Below are positions 26,712 to 34,174 of a stretch of DNA of 43,452 nt, in pieces (position 1 is the stretch's first letter; each line of letters starts with the position of its first letter). Origin of the DNA: an uncultured Bacilli bacterium (GTDB lineage Bacteria; Bacillota_I; Bacilli_A; RF39; UBA660); assembly GCA_947588895.1 (NCBI GenBank), contig CANQBF010000006.1:1-43452 (forward strand). The letters are read 5' to 3'. The notes under the pieces are model-generated. The model saw only the letters and a program-made list of their open reading frames with translations, was not told where the DNA came from and ran no database searches. The position numbers and the translations under genes were made by a program.

Positions 26712-26714
26712 AAT
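26686..26714 (+). promoter_or_regulatory. Promoter of the structured RNA gene
   Basis: TTTACA (26686-26691), a 17-base spacer, then TTTAAT (26709-26714). The predicted start near 26720 is four bases before the first paired base of the RNA. Confidence 0.55.
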
Positions 26715-26793
26715 AGAGAACTAAGGGCACTATGTTTGCGCCGTCATTCCAAATTTCAGGGGGTTTTGAATCTATTGAAAGGCGGTTGATAAA

Positions 26794-26886
26794 GTGAAGT
26801 CAAAAAACTTAATAAGAATTTTGATTATCATTATTTTTGTTTTATTGTACTTAATGTACTGTATAATTCAAAAGACGCATCCTTAG
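26794..26886 (+). CDS. Putative 30-residue hydrophobic peptide
   Basis: A GTG start preceded 8 bases upstream by AAAGGCGG opens MKSKNLIRI, then a run of Ile/Leu/Phe/Val, ending IIQKTHP. This is one membrane span with basic N-terminus and charged C-terminus, the layout of small type I toxins (Fst, TxpA, Ldr kinds). It lies wholly inside the closed RNA described at 26720-26989. The A/T-rich DNA could give a hydrophobic frame by chance, so coding is uncertain. No sequence match to a named toxin is claimed. Confidence 0.4.
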   Translation: MKSKNLIRILIIIIFVLLYLMYCIIQKTHP

Positions 26887-26961
26887 TAGTAATATCAGGA
26901 TAGCGTCGACTATCAAAATAGACGGCGTGATTCATACGCGTCCCTATTTAAATTATAACTT

Positions 26962-26989
26962 AAATATTGCTAATAAACAATATTTTTTA
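26962..26989 (+). terminator. Terminator of the structured RNA
   Basis: AAATATTG (26962-26969) pairs with CAATATTT (26978-26985) over an 8-base loop, followed by TTTAT. The T-run is on the plus strand, so it serves the RNA rather than the convergent membrane-protein gene. Confidence 0.7.
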
Positions 26990-26993
26990 TTAA

Positions 26994-27536
26994 TTATTTT
27001 TTTATTAAATAATCATTAATTCCATATTTTTCTTCATCTGTATCAAAAAATATTTCTTTATGAGGAGTCTTATATGTTAAAAATATCATGATACAATATA
27101 CTAATATAATAAAAACAATACTAATTTCTTTTTGAAAATTAATTCTATTTAATTTTAATATAAAATATTCTAAAATACTTACAATTAAAATAGTTATGTA
27201 TAATATAGCAAATGTAATTGGCATATTTTCACCAAAATTATAATAAAAAGGTAAAAAGATAGCTAAATAAATAGGGATACTTAATAAAGCTTTAGTAAAA
27301 ATAGCTAATAAAAAATTATGATAAGGAATATTAAATTTTTCTAATAGAAAATATTCAATAATACCATATAAAAGAATAGTGGTATAAAGCATTTTCATAT
27401 GTTCCCAAATTGATTCATTAACTGGAAAGAATATTGAAGTAATAAAATTGGGAAAAATATCGTAACCAAAATGTGTTAAAAAACATAAAAGAAAAGTTAA
27501 AATACTATTTAAAATAATCATTTTCTTTAAATTCAA
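26994..27536 (-). CDS. Polytopic membrane protein (DUF6512-like)
   Basis: A 180-residue protein with five or six hydrophobic spans. The motif FFPVNESIWEHMKML near residue 40 is what I associate with the DUF6512 group of Clostridia/Bacilli membrane proteins; this was not verified. A short hydrophilic tail (EIFFDTDEEKYGIND) ends the protein. I set the start at TTG 27536 because AAGGTGAT is placed just upstream; the GTG at 27545 is part of that site and ATG 27521 is the next alternative. Single gene, divergent from the TtcA-like gene. Function is unknown. Confidence 0.65.
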   Translation of the reverse strand: MNLKKMIILNSILTFLLCFLTHFGYDIFPNFITSIFFPVNESIWEHMKMLYTTILLYGIIEYFLLEKFNIPYHNFLLAIFTKALLSIPIYLAIFLPFYYNFGENMPITFAILYITILIVSILEYFILKLNRINFQKEISIVFIILVYCIMIFLTYKTPHKEIFFDTDEEKYGINDYLIKK

Positions 27537-27591
27537 AATAATCACCTTATTATTAATATATATTATCTTTTTAAAAATATACTCTTTGTGG

Positions 27592-27597
27592 TATAAT
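27592..27597 (+). promoter_or_regulatory. Extended -10 of the ttcA-like gene
   Basis: TATAAT preceded by TGG, with a poor -35 (TTTTAA at 27569-27574). Confidence 0.5.
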
Positions 27598-27616
27598 TTA
27601 CTAAGTTGGTGAAGTT

Positions 27617-28444
27617 ATGGAAAAATATCAAGAAATAGAAAGAAGTATTATTAAAAAATTTCGTAAAGGAATATGGCGAGAATTTACAAAAGCTATTAAA
27701 GATTATGAATTAATAAAAGAAAATGACAATATTATGGTATGTATAAGTGGTGGTAAAGATTCTTTTTTACTTGCTAAATGTATTCAAGAATTAGAAAGAC
27801 ATGGTAAAATTAAATTCAAAGTTCATTATGTAACGATGAATCCAGGTTATAATAAAGAAAATTATGATAAAATAATTGCTAATGCTAAAATATTAAATAT
27901 TCCATTAGAAGTATTTGAAAGTGATATTTTTGCAGTTGCTAATAAAATGAATCCGACAAATCCTTGTTATCTTTGTGCAAGGATGCGAAGAGGTCACTTA
28001 TATAATAAAGCTCAAGAACTTGGATGTAACAAAATTGCTTTAGGTCATCACTTTGATGATGTTATTGAAACAACTCTTTTATCAATGTTTTATGGTGCTG
28101 AAATAAAAACAATGCTTCCCAAACTTCATAGCGATAATTTTCCGGGATTAGAATTAATAAGACCAATGTATTTGATTAAAGAAAGTGATATAATTGCCTG
28201 GAAAAATAGTAATAATTTATCTTTTATTAATTGTGCTTGTCCTTTAACAAATAATGAGATTGATAAAGAAATGGGCAAAAGAGAAGAAATGAAAATATTA
28301 ATCAAAAAATTAAGAAGTGAACATAAAGGAATCGATAATAATATATTTACTGCTTTAAATAATATCAATATGAATTGTGTTCTTGGTTATAAAAAAGATG
28401 GTAAATATACTAGTTTTTTAGATGAATATGAAAAAAAGAAGTAA
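27617..28444 (+). CDS. TtcA-like tRNA 2-thiolation protein
   Basis: A 275-residue PP-loop ATPase of the TtcA family, which puts sulfur into tRNA (2-thiocytidine at position 32 in E. coli) using an iron-sulfur cluster. Seen here: the PP-loop CISGGKDSFLLAK, the central CxxC in NPCYLCARMRR followed by the typical GHHFDDVIETTLL, IRPMYLIKE, and a third cysteine in the INCACP stretch. Cluster binding by the CxxC plus a later Cys is known for the family. The nearby suf operon would supply clusters. A TtcA-family protein in Bacillota may modify another position, so I give no gene symbol. Transcribed alone. Confidence 0.8.
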   Translation: MEKYQEIERSIIKKFRKGIWREFTKAIKDYELIKENDNIMVCISGGKDSFLLAKCIQELERHGKIKFKVHYVTMNPGYNKENYDKIIANAKILNIPLEVFESDIFAVANKMNPTNPCYLCARMRRGHLYNKAQELGCNKIALGHHFDDVIETTLLSMFYGAEIKTMLPKLHSDNFPGLELIRPMYLIKESDIIAWKNSNNLSFINCACPLTNNEIDKEMGKREEMKILIKKLRSEHKGIDNNIFTALNNINMNCVLGYKKDGKYTSFLDEYEKKK

Positions 28445-28465
28445 GCAATTATTACTTCTTTATTT
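28436..28465. terminator. Bidirectional terminator between convergent genes
   Basis: AAGAAGTAA (28436-28444) pairs with TTACTTCTT (28452-28460). T-runs follow on both strands. It overlaps the stop codons of both genes. Confidence 0.75.
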
Positions 28466-29926
28466 TAATATTTTAATTAAAGTTCGACGATTTATTTCAA
28501 CATTTTGTTTAATATCAATTGCATCTAGTTCTTTAATAGCATTATTTTTAATTGATTCATATAAACGATTATTATTATTCAAACTTTCAATAAAATAAGA
28601 TACATTTAAATTATCATTATTATATTTAGCTAAAGCACATGCTTTATTAATAATTTCAATAGCTAAAAAAGGATTATGATATCTATCAAAATAAGTACCT
28701 GAAGATTTTGTAGTAGCTTTAATAATAATATTTATAATTTTATCTTTTAAATCTATATTAGAAAATTCTAATTCAAATTCCATTAATTTTTCATCAAAAA
28801 CTTTATTTAATATATTATATAATTCCGTTTTATTTGGTTCATTAACTTTAATGGCTTCAAAACGACGATTAATTGCTTTATTTGCAAAATATTGTTGATA
28901 TTCTTCTTCAGTTGTTGTACCAATTATTTTAATTTCTTTTCGATCAATAAAACCTTGTAACATTTTAGCTAAATCATTATCATTATTTCTAATTAAACCA
29001 GTTCCAAATATTTTATGAATTTCATCAATAAATAAAATACCATTATATTTTTTTAATATACTAATAATATCAGTAATTCTTTTTTCAAAAGTGCCAGAAT
29101 ACATCGTATCAGCGATTAATATTTGGGGGTCAACAGCATAAATTAAACGATTATCAAAGAAATTACTTTTTAATAAATTATGTTTAATACGATAGTTAAG
29201 TTCATCCACTAAAGCTGTTTTTCCTACTCCGGATAATCCAATTAAAATAGGATTCATATTAGAAATAAATGCTAATTCAATTTGTTTAATTTCTTTATCT
29301 CTACCAATAATTGGTTCAACATTATAATTACGAAAATTAATTACTTCACCATATTTTTCTAAGAATGCAATATCTCTTTCTGATAATTTATCAAAAAATA
29401 ATTCTTCTTTAAATTCTACATTTATTTCTTTAACTTCTTGTTCATTTATAAGAGAGTTACTCACTTCACATTTAGTTTCATTAATAATATCGTTACTTAA
29501 ATCATTATCAGTATTACTTTCTCTTATTTCATTATTATTTAAATTATCATCATCTTTATAATTACTAATATGTAAATTAATAATACTTATTATATTATAA
29601 TCTTTTATACAATTTAAAGTACCATCATAAGACCAATAATTATTTTTATATTTATTAGTATAGAATTTAATAAGTGTATTTAAATTATGTGTATAACTTT
29701 TTTTAATTTTATCATCAATGGTATCATCATCAAACCATACAATAGCGTTTTTAGGATTTTTAATATTAATTAATTTTGCATAAGGATATTTTTTACTATT
29801 AGTAAGTAGTTGTGAACCCCTAGTAATCCCAAAAACCATTTCTTTAAATTCTAATACTTCTAATTTTTTAAATTTATAAGGAATCTTATGAACTTTAAAT
29901 ATTGGTACTAATTTTATATCAGCCAT
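28460..29926 (-). CDS. Orphan Clp-type AAA+ ATPase (single ClpA/ClpC D1-like module)
   Basis: A 488-residue ATPase. Residues about 195-420 match the first AAA+ ring of ClpA/ClpC: GRDKEIKQIE, Walker A GLSGVGKT, Walker B ILFIDEIH, sensor-1 IIGTTT and the arginine finger in AINRRFE. There is no Clp N-domain and no second AAA+ ring with its ClpP-binding loop. Instead there is an unfamiliar ~180-residue N-terminal domain (VPIFKVHKIPYKF...) with an Asn/Glu-rich linker, and a C-terminal lid with a late helical tail. AAGGAG lies 6 bases before the ATG. It is likely a remodelling ATPase that does not feed ClpP. The substrate is unknown. Confidence 0.75.
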   Translation of the reverse strand: MADIKLVPIFKVHKIPYKFKKLEVLEFKEMVFGITRGSQLLTNSKKYPYAKLINIKNPKNAIVWFDDDTIDDKIKKSYTHNLNTLIKFYTNKYKNNYWSYDGTLNCIKDYNIISIINLHISNYKDDDNLNNNEIRESNTDNDLSNDIINETKCEVSNSLINEQEVKEINVEFKEELFFDKLSERDIAFLEKYGEVINFRNYNVEPIIGRDKEIKQIELAFISNMNPILIGLSGVGKTALVDELNYRIKHNLLKSNFFDNRLIYAVDPQILIADTMYSGTFEKRITDIISILKKYNGILFIDEIHKIFGTGLIRNNDNDLAKMLQGFIDRKEIKIIGTTTEEEYQQYFANKAINRRFEAIKVNEPNKTELYNILNKVFDEKLMEFELEFSNIDLKDKIINIIIKATTKSSGTYFDRYHNPFLAIEIINKACALAKYNNDNLNVSYFIESLNNNNRLYESIKNNAIKELDAIDIKQNVEINRRTLIKILK

Positions 29927-29997
29927 AGCTATCTCCTTTTGTAAAAAATATTATAGTATTATTTTATATATTTGTAAATAACTTTAATTAACATAAA

Positions 29998-30026
29998 TTT
30001 ACATAATTAGGGATAAGTGTTATAAT
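29998..30026 (+). promoter_or_regulatory. suf operon promoter
   Basis: TTTACA (29998-30003), a 17-base spacer and TATAAT (30021-30026) preceded by TGT (extended -10). Confidence 0.75.
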
Positions 30027-30043
30027 TTTATTTGGGTGATTTT

Positions 30044-30805
30044 ATGTTAAAATTACAAGACTTTAGTTTAAGTGTTAAAGATAAAATTTTATTTAATAAT
30101 TTGAATTTAACTATTAATGATGGTGAAATTCATGTATTAATGGGTCAAAATGGTGTAGGTAAAAGTAGTATTGCTAAAGCCATAATGGGTGATAATAATT
30201 ATCAAGTTCAAGGACATATTTATTATAATGATGAAGATATAACTAATTTAAGTATATACGAAAGAAGTCAAAAAGGTATTTATTTACTTAATCAATCCCC
30301 AATGCAAATTGAAGGCGTTACAAATGCTGAAATGTTACGAGTAGCAGTAGCATCTCGCTCAAACATTCCAATTAATATCTTTAAATTTAATCAAGAATTA
30401 GAAAATATATGTGCTAGTTTAGAATTAGATAAAAGCTTTATTCATCGCGATATTAATGTTGGTTGTTCTGGGGGAGAGCGAAAAAAAATTGAACTTTTAC
30501 ATATGTGGATGCTTAAACCATCATTAATAATTTTAGATGAAATAGATTCAGGATTAGATGTTGACGCCATTAAAATAGTTAGTAAATCTTTAAAAAAATA
30601 TTATGAATTATATAAACCAAGTATTATCATAATTACTCATTCTAGTTCTTTATTAAATACTTTTGATAACTATTATGTCCATGTTTTAAATAATCAAAAA
30701 ATAATTAAATCAGGTGATAAAACTTTAGCAGAAGATATATTAAATAAAGGTTTTAAAGAATTAACTGATACATTTGTTATAAGAAAGCGAAACGAAAATG
30801 AATAA
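30044..30805 (+). CDS. sufC: SUF system ATPase SufC
   Basis: Cytoplasmic ABC-type ATPase of the SUF iron-sulfur assembly scaffold. 253 residues: Walker A GQNGVGKSS, Q-loop LLNQSPMQIEGV, signature CSGGERKK and Walker B SLIILDEIDSGLD, then ITHSSSLL with the switch His. These are the usual SufC forms, without transmembrane partners. ATG 30044 is chosen because GGGTGAT sits directly in front; TTG 30032 is upstream of that site. It overlaps the next gene by 8 bases, indicating coupled synthesis with the SufD-like partner. Confidence 0.93.
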   Translation: MLKLQDFSLSVKDKILFNNLNLTINDGEIHVLMGQNGVGKSSIAKAIMGDNNYQVQGHIYYNDEDITNLSIYERSQKGIYLLNQSPMQIEGVTNAEMLRVAVASRSNIPINIFKFNQELENICASLELDKSFIHRDINVGCSGGERKKIELLHMWMLKPSLIILDEIDSGLDVDAIKIVSKSLKKYYELYKPSIIIITHSSSLLNTFDNYYVHVLNNQKIIKSGDKTLAEDILNKGFKELTDTFVIRKRNENE

Positions 30806-31448
30806 ATTATTAGTGAGTGATATTATTGATTTAAGTACGGGAACTTATTTATTAAAATGTCTTAATAATAAATTAAAAATAACTACTAATGGAGATATAA
30901 CAATTTATATTATTAATGAGTTAATAAATAATTTAGATATTTTAGTTAATGATAATAGTAATATAACAGTATTTATGATTAATAAAAATAATCCAAATAA
31001 TATAGATATAAATATTAATGAAGGAAATAATACTAAAATAGATTTTAATTATACATTTATTAATCATAAAGATAATACCTGTGTTATAAATAATAATATT
31101 AAAGGAAATAATAATAATTCAAATATTAATATTAGAAATATAAGTAATATAGGTTTAAGTAAAATAATCAATAATGTTTATATAGATAAGTTAACTAAGA
31201 ATAATATTGCCTTAGAAGATTTAAAGGGAATAAATAATGGTGGTTTAGTTCATATAGAGCCAAATATAATTTGTTTAAGTAATGAAGTTGAAGCTAATCA
31301 TTTAACTACTATTGGGGGACTTGATAAAGATTCACTTAATTACTTAATGAGTAAAGGAATAAATAAAGATAATGCTAAAGAATTACTATTAAAAGGATTT
31401 ATATATAGTAATATGGATGAGTATATCAAAAGTGTGGAGGTGATATAA
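30798..31448 (+). CDS. Short SufD/SufB-like scaffold protein
   Basis: A 216-residue protein, about half the length of usual SufD or SufB (400-470). The C-terminal signature is intact: GLVHIEPNIICL, EVEANHLTTIGGLD and LNYLMSKGI, which match the beta-helix end and SufC-contact helices of SufD, including a His in the NH position of the family. The N-terminal part is an Asn/Ile-rich beta-helix-like repeat. It lies between sufC (8-base overlap) and sufS (TAATG overlap). No SufB gene follows sufU, where Bacillota normally have it. It may act alone with SufC as a homodimeric scaffold, or sufB may be elsewhere. Confidence 0.75.
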   Translation: MNKLLVSDIIDLSTGTYLLKCLNNKLKITTNGDITIYIINELINNLDILVNDNSNITVFMINKNNPNNIDININEGNNTKIDFNYTFINHKDNTCVINNNIKGNNNNSNINIRNISNIGLSKIINNVYIDKLTKNNIALEDLKGINNGGLVHIEPNIICLSNEVEANHLTTIGGLDKDSLNYLMSKGINKDNAKELLLKGFIYSNMDEYIKSVEVI

Positions 31449-32644
31449 TGCATAGAGAAGATTTTCCCATGTTAAATCAAGATATAATATATTTAGATAA
31501 TGGAGCAACTAGTTTAAAACCAAAATCAGTTATTGATAAAACAATCGATTATTATGAAAATTATAGTGCTAATGCTCACAGAGGAGATTATGATATTTCT
31601 TATAAAGTAGATTTAGAATATGAAAATACAAGAGATTTAGTCAAAGAATTTATTAATGCTAGAAGAAAAGAAGAAATTGTTTTTACCAGTGGAACAACTG
31701 ATAGTCTTAATTTAATAGTTAATGGATTTTTTAGAAATTATTTAGAAAAAGGGGATGAAATAATTTTAACTAAAACTGAGCATGCTTCTAATATTATGCC
31801 TTGGTTTAGAATTGCTGGTTTAACGGGAGCAGTAATTAAGTATATACCTTTAGATGATAATAATTTTGTTACTTTAGATAATTTAAAAAAAGTTGTTACT
31901 CCCAATACTAAAGTTATTAGTTTAGCTGAAATTACTAATGTTATTGGGGATAAAAGACCAATTAAAGAAATTACTAAATTTGCTCATGAAAATGATATTT
32001 TTGTTGTAGTAGATGGAGCTCAAAGTGTTCCCCATACTAAAATAGATGTTATTGATACGGATATTGATTTTTTAGCTTTTTCATCTCATAAAATGTTAGG
32101 ACCTACTGGTGTTGGTGTTATGTATGCAAAATATGAACTTATGCAAAATATTGAACCAGTTAATTTAGGTGGTGGCATGAATGAGTCATTTGAAAGTCCA
32201 TCAAAAATGGTTTTAAAAGAAGTTCCAACTCGATTTGAAGCTGGTACTCCTAATATTGCCGGTGTTATTGCTTTTGGTGAAAGTATTAAATATTTAAATA
32301 AAATAGGAATGGATTATATTGAAAAATATGAAAAAGATTTACGAAAATATTTAATTGAAAAATTAATAAATATTCCTCATATTGATATTTTAAATTTAGA
32401 AGCTGATTCTGGAATTGTAGCATTTAATGTTGAAGGTATTTTCTCTGAAGATGTTGCTTATTATTTAAATAAATATGGTATATGTGTAAGAGCAGGTAGT
32501 CATTGTGCTAAGCTTACGAAAGACGTTTTAGGAGTAGCTAATTCAATAAGAGTTAGTTTATATTTTTATAATACTGAATCAGAAATTGATAGTTTAGTTG
32601 AGTTGTTAAAAGATAAAGATAAAATATTAAAAGAGATGTTATAA
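31448..32644 (+). CDS. sufS: Cysteine desulfurase SufS
   Basis: PLP enzyme that removes sulfur from cysteine for iron-sulfur cluster building, handing it to SufU. 398 residues, group II (NifS/CsdB-like). Visible: YLDNGATSLKPKSV, the substrate and PLP region DGAQSVPHTKID, the Schiff-base Lys in FSSHKMLGPTGVG, and the short catalytic-Cys loop RAGSHCAKL (His-Cys-Ala kept; RxGHHC is more usual). The start overlaps the preceding stop (TAATG). A terminator follows, then sufU from what looks like a separate promoter. Confidence 0.93.
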   Translation: MHREDFPMLNQDIIYLDNGATSLKPKSVIDKTIDYYENYSANAHRGDYDISYKVDLEYENTRDLVKEFINARRKEEIVFTSGTTDSLNLIVNGFFRNYLEKGDEIILTKTEHASNIMPWFRIAGLTGAVIKYIPLDDNNFVTLDNLKKVVTPNTKVISLAEITNVIGDKRPIKEITKFAHENDIFVVVDGAQSVPHTKIDVIDTDIDFLAFSSHKMLGPTGVGVMYAKYELMQNIEPVNLGGGMNESFESPSKMVLKEVPTRFEAGTPNIAGVIAFGESIKYLNKIGMDYIEKYEKDLRKYLIEKLINIPHIDILNLEADSGIVAFNVEGIFSEDVAYYLNKYGICVRAGSHCAKLTKDVLGVANSIRVSLYFYNTESEIDSLVELLKDKDKILKEML

Positions 32645-32669
32645 AGAAGTAGTGATATACTTCTTTTTA
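32644..32669 (+). terminator. Terminator between sufS and sufU
   Basis: AAGAAGTA (32644-32651) pairs with TACTTCTT (32658-32665), followed by TTTAT. Confidence 0.7.
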
Positions 32670-32671
32670 TA

Positions 32672-32700
32672 TTGACATTAAATTAATTTTGCTTTAAATT
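32672..32700 (+). promoter_or_regulatory. Probable sufU promoter
   Basis: A perfect TTGACA (32672-32677), a 17-base spacer, then TAAATT (32695-32700), a weak -10. Confidence 0.5.
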
Positions 32701-32722
32701 ATTAATGAAATGAGTGATTTTT

Positions 32723-33151
32723 ATGGATAAAGAATTAGGAAGAGAAATTATATTAGAAAATTTTCAGTATCCAATGAATAAAGAAGAAGTAAATGATTCA
32801 AATTATATTAAAGTAAATAGTAATAATCCTAATTGTATTGATAATTTAGATATTTATCTTTTAATTGAAGATAATAAAATTACTGATATTAAATTTATGG
32901 GAGAAGCTTGTGCTATTTCAACGGCATCAACATCAATTATGATTAAAAATTTAATTGGTAAAAGTATTAAAGAAGCTAAAGATTATATTAATAATTTTTA
33001 TCATATGTGTAATGAAGAAGAATATAATAAAGAAATATTAAATGAAGGTTTAGCTTTTCAAGATATTTATAAACAAAGTAATCGTAAAAATTGTGCTTTA
33101 CTTCCATATAAAGGAATATTAAAAGCTTTAGAAGATTATGAAAATAAATAA
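32723..33151 (+). CDS. sufU: SufU zinc-dependent sulfurtransferase
   Basis: A 142-residue IscU-like fold protein that in Bacillota accepts sulfur from SufS rather than acting as a scaffold. The zinc and sulfur ligands are all present: Cys and Asp in NPNCID, the second Cys in GEACAISTAS, and the third in NRKNCALLPYKGIL. Size is normal. The start at ATG 32723 is chosen over GTG 32714, which lies in the weak GAGTGAT ribosome-binding region. Unlike most Bacillota operons it is separated from sufS by a terminator and promoter, and no sufB follows. Confidence 0.9.
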   Translation: MDKELGREIILENFQYPMNKEEVNDSNYIKVNSNNPNCIDNLDIYLLIEDNKITDIKFMGEACAISTASTSIMIKNLIGKSIKEAKDYINNFYHMCNEEEYNKEILNEGLAFQDIYKQSNRKNCALLPYKGILKALEDYENK

Positions 33152-33171
33152 TTTTTAATTAGGGGGATATA

Positions 33172-33843
33172 ATGAATACAAAATGCGTTTATAATAATGA
33201 TTTTGTTTTAGTAGAGAATGAAAATAATGAATTAAGACAAGAAGTATATCAAGATAATATTAAAGATATATTAGATGAAGAAAATTTAATTGAACAATTA
33301 GAAAATAATTTTAATGATTTAAAATTAAGATTAAATAATAATAAAAAAATATTAGATAATGCTTTTTTAAATAGTTTTTCTTACTTTTTATTATTTATTT
33401 TACTAACTATTTTATTTTGGATTTTAAGTGGAATGAATATATTTTCATTTTTAGTAGGAAGTCTAGTTTCTTTTTGTTGTTATAGTATTTTTAATTTATG
33501 TGAATTAAAAAAATATTTAAAAGCTAAAAAAGAAATAAGAGTTCTTAGGGTAGTTTTACAAAGTCATCAAACAACAATTGCAAAAGAAAAAGAAGAATTA
33601 ACAAGATTAAAAAGTATTAAAAATAATAACAATAATAGTAAAGAAATAAAAGAAATAAAATTAAATTATCCAAAAGCATCAGATATGTATAGTGAATTGT
33701 TATATGATACTTGCTATAATATCGATAAATTATATGAATATTATAATAAAGGTAAATTAAAAGAAAAAGTAGATGATAAATATTATCATGTTGTTGAATT
33801 GTTTGTTAAAGAAAATGCTCCTAAATTAATTAGAAAAAAATAA
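33172..33843 (+). CDS. Hypothetical membrane protein with flanking coiled coils
   Basis: A 223-residue protein with AGGGGG before its ATG. An acidic N-terminal helix with heptad-like Leu/Ile (about 30-58) leads into two adjacent membrane spans (about 65-105, FSYFLLFILLTILFWILSGM then FSFLVGSLVSFCCYSIF). A second coiled coil (about 112-150) and a mixed C-terminal domain (160-223) follow. Both ends should be cytoplasmic. No family is recognised. Its position 20 bases after sufU probably reflects co-transcription only. Confidence 0.6.
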   Translation: MNTKCVYNNDFVLVENENNELRQEVYQDNIKDILDEENLIEQLENNFNDLKLRLNNNKKILDNAFLNSFSYFLLFILLTILFWILSGMNIFSFLVGSLVSFCCYSIFNLCELKKYLKAKKEIRVLRVVLQSHQTTIAKEKEELTRLKSIKNNNNNSKEIKEIKLNYPKASDMYSELLYDTCYNIDKLYEYYNKGKLKEKVDDKYYHVVELFVKENAPKLIRKK

Positions 33844-33847
33844 GTAA

Positions 33848-33872
33848 CTGGTGTAAAAAAACATCATTTTTT
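33848..33872 (+). terminator. Terminator after the coiled-coil membrane gene
   Basis: TGGTGT pairs with ACATCA across six A residues, followed by a T8 run. Confidence 0.6.
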
Positions 33873-33898
33873 TTAAAATACTTTAATATTCCTTTTAA

Positions 33899-33914
33899 AT
33901 ACTAGATATTGTCA
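33899..33914 (+). promoter_or_regulatory. Candidate single NrdR box
   Basis: The core CTAGATATTG differs at one position from the recalled NrdR core CwAtATaTwG. NrdR normally binds two boxes about 31 bases apart, and a convincing second box is missing: ACAAATATAGT at 33936 is one base short and badly spaced. Confidence 0.25.
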
Positions 33915-33981
33915 TTTTTTGACTAAAAATTATTAACAAATATAGTAAAAAAACTTTTACTCATTTTTACAAAAATTAAAT

Positions 33982-34097
33982 TGTAAAACGAACAAAAAAA
34001 TTTTAAAAAAGTTAAAAAAATAAAAATATAGGTAGAATCTAAGTTAAATGTTTTTTTAAAAGTAAAATTCCAAAATTATGTAATTGTTCGATTTACA
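33982..34097. repeat. Long-range inverted repeat upstream of nrdD
   Basis: TGTAAAACGAACAA (33982-33995) and TTGTTCGATTTACA (34084-34097) are inverse complements at 13 of 14 positions, 88 bases apart. The right arm ends 28 bases before the -35 box. Suits a repressor bound at two sites with looping, or a large RNA stem if transcribed from upstream. Confidence 0.5.
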
Positions 34098-34124
34098 TTT
34101 TTTAAATTTTTTTTAAAAAAAACA

Positions 34125-34152
34125 TTGATTGTGAAACAAGAAATGCTATAAT
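34125..34152 (+). promoter_or_regulatory. nrdD operon promoter
   Basis: TTGATT (34125-34130), a 16-base spacer and TATAAT (34147-34152) with TGC in front (extended -10). Confidence 0.7.
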
Positions 34153-34174
34153 GAAAGTGTAAGGGAGAAGTAAT

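Larger units (their letters stand above)
26720..26989 (+). ncRNA. Free-standing structured RNA, type I toxin mRNA-like or novel sRNA
   Basis: About 270 bases with their own promoter and terminator, richer in G+C in the paired parts than the surroundings. The ends close on each other: AGGG (26724-26727) with CCCT (26942-26945), TATG (26731-26734) with CATA (26933-26936), and GCGCCGTC (26738-26745) with GACGGCGT (26921-26928). Inside, GACGCATCCT (26874-26883) pairs with AGGAT-a-GCGTC (26897-26907). A competing local hairpin (GACgGCGT with ACGCGTC, 26921-26941) could replace the long-range helix. It encloses a 30-codon hydrophobic frame. It does not look like tmRNA, SRP RNA or RNase P RNA; a divergent 6S-like RNA is not fully excluded. 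Confidence 0.6.
33844..34174. other. 331-bp control region upstream of nrdD
   Basis: Contains a terminator just after the previous gene (33848-33872), a single site ATACTAGATATTGTCA (33899-33914) that partly fits the NrdR box, an almost perfect 14-bp inverted repeat (33982-33995 and 34084-34097), and the nrdD promoter at its right end. The remainder is homopolymeric A/T. No coding frame. Confidence 0.5.

Noticed and set aside
26720-26945. tmRNA, RNase P RNA, SRP RNA or 6S RNA identity for the structured RNA
   Set aside because: No T-arm/CCA end or tag frame (tmRNA), no RNase P core motifs and no SRP GGAA-type loop. The closing helix and length are compatible with 6S-like RNA, but no open central bubble is evident, so the identity is left open.
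33936-33946. Second NrdR box
   Set aside because: ACAAATATAGT is one base short of the core and the spacing to the first candidate box (35 bases) does not fit the usual three helical turns.
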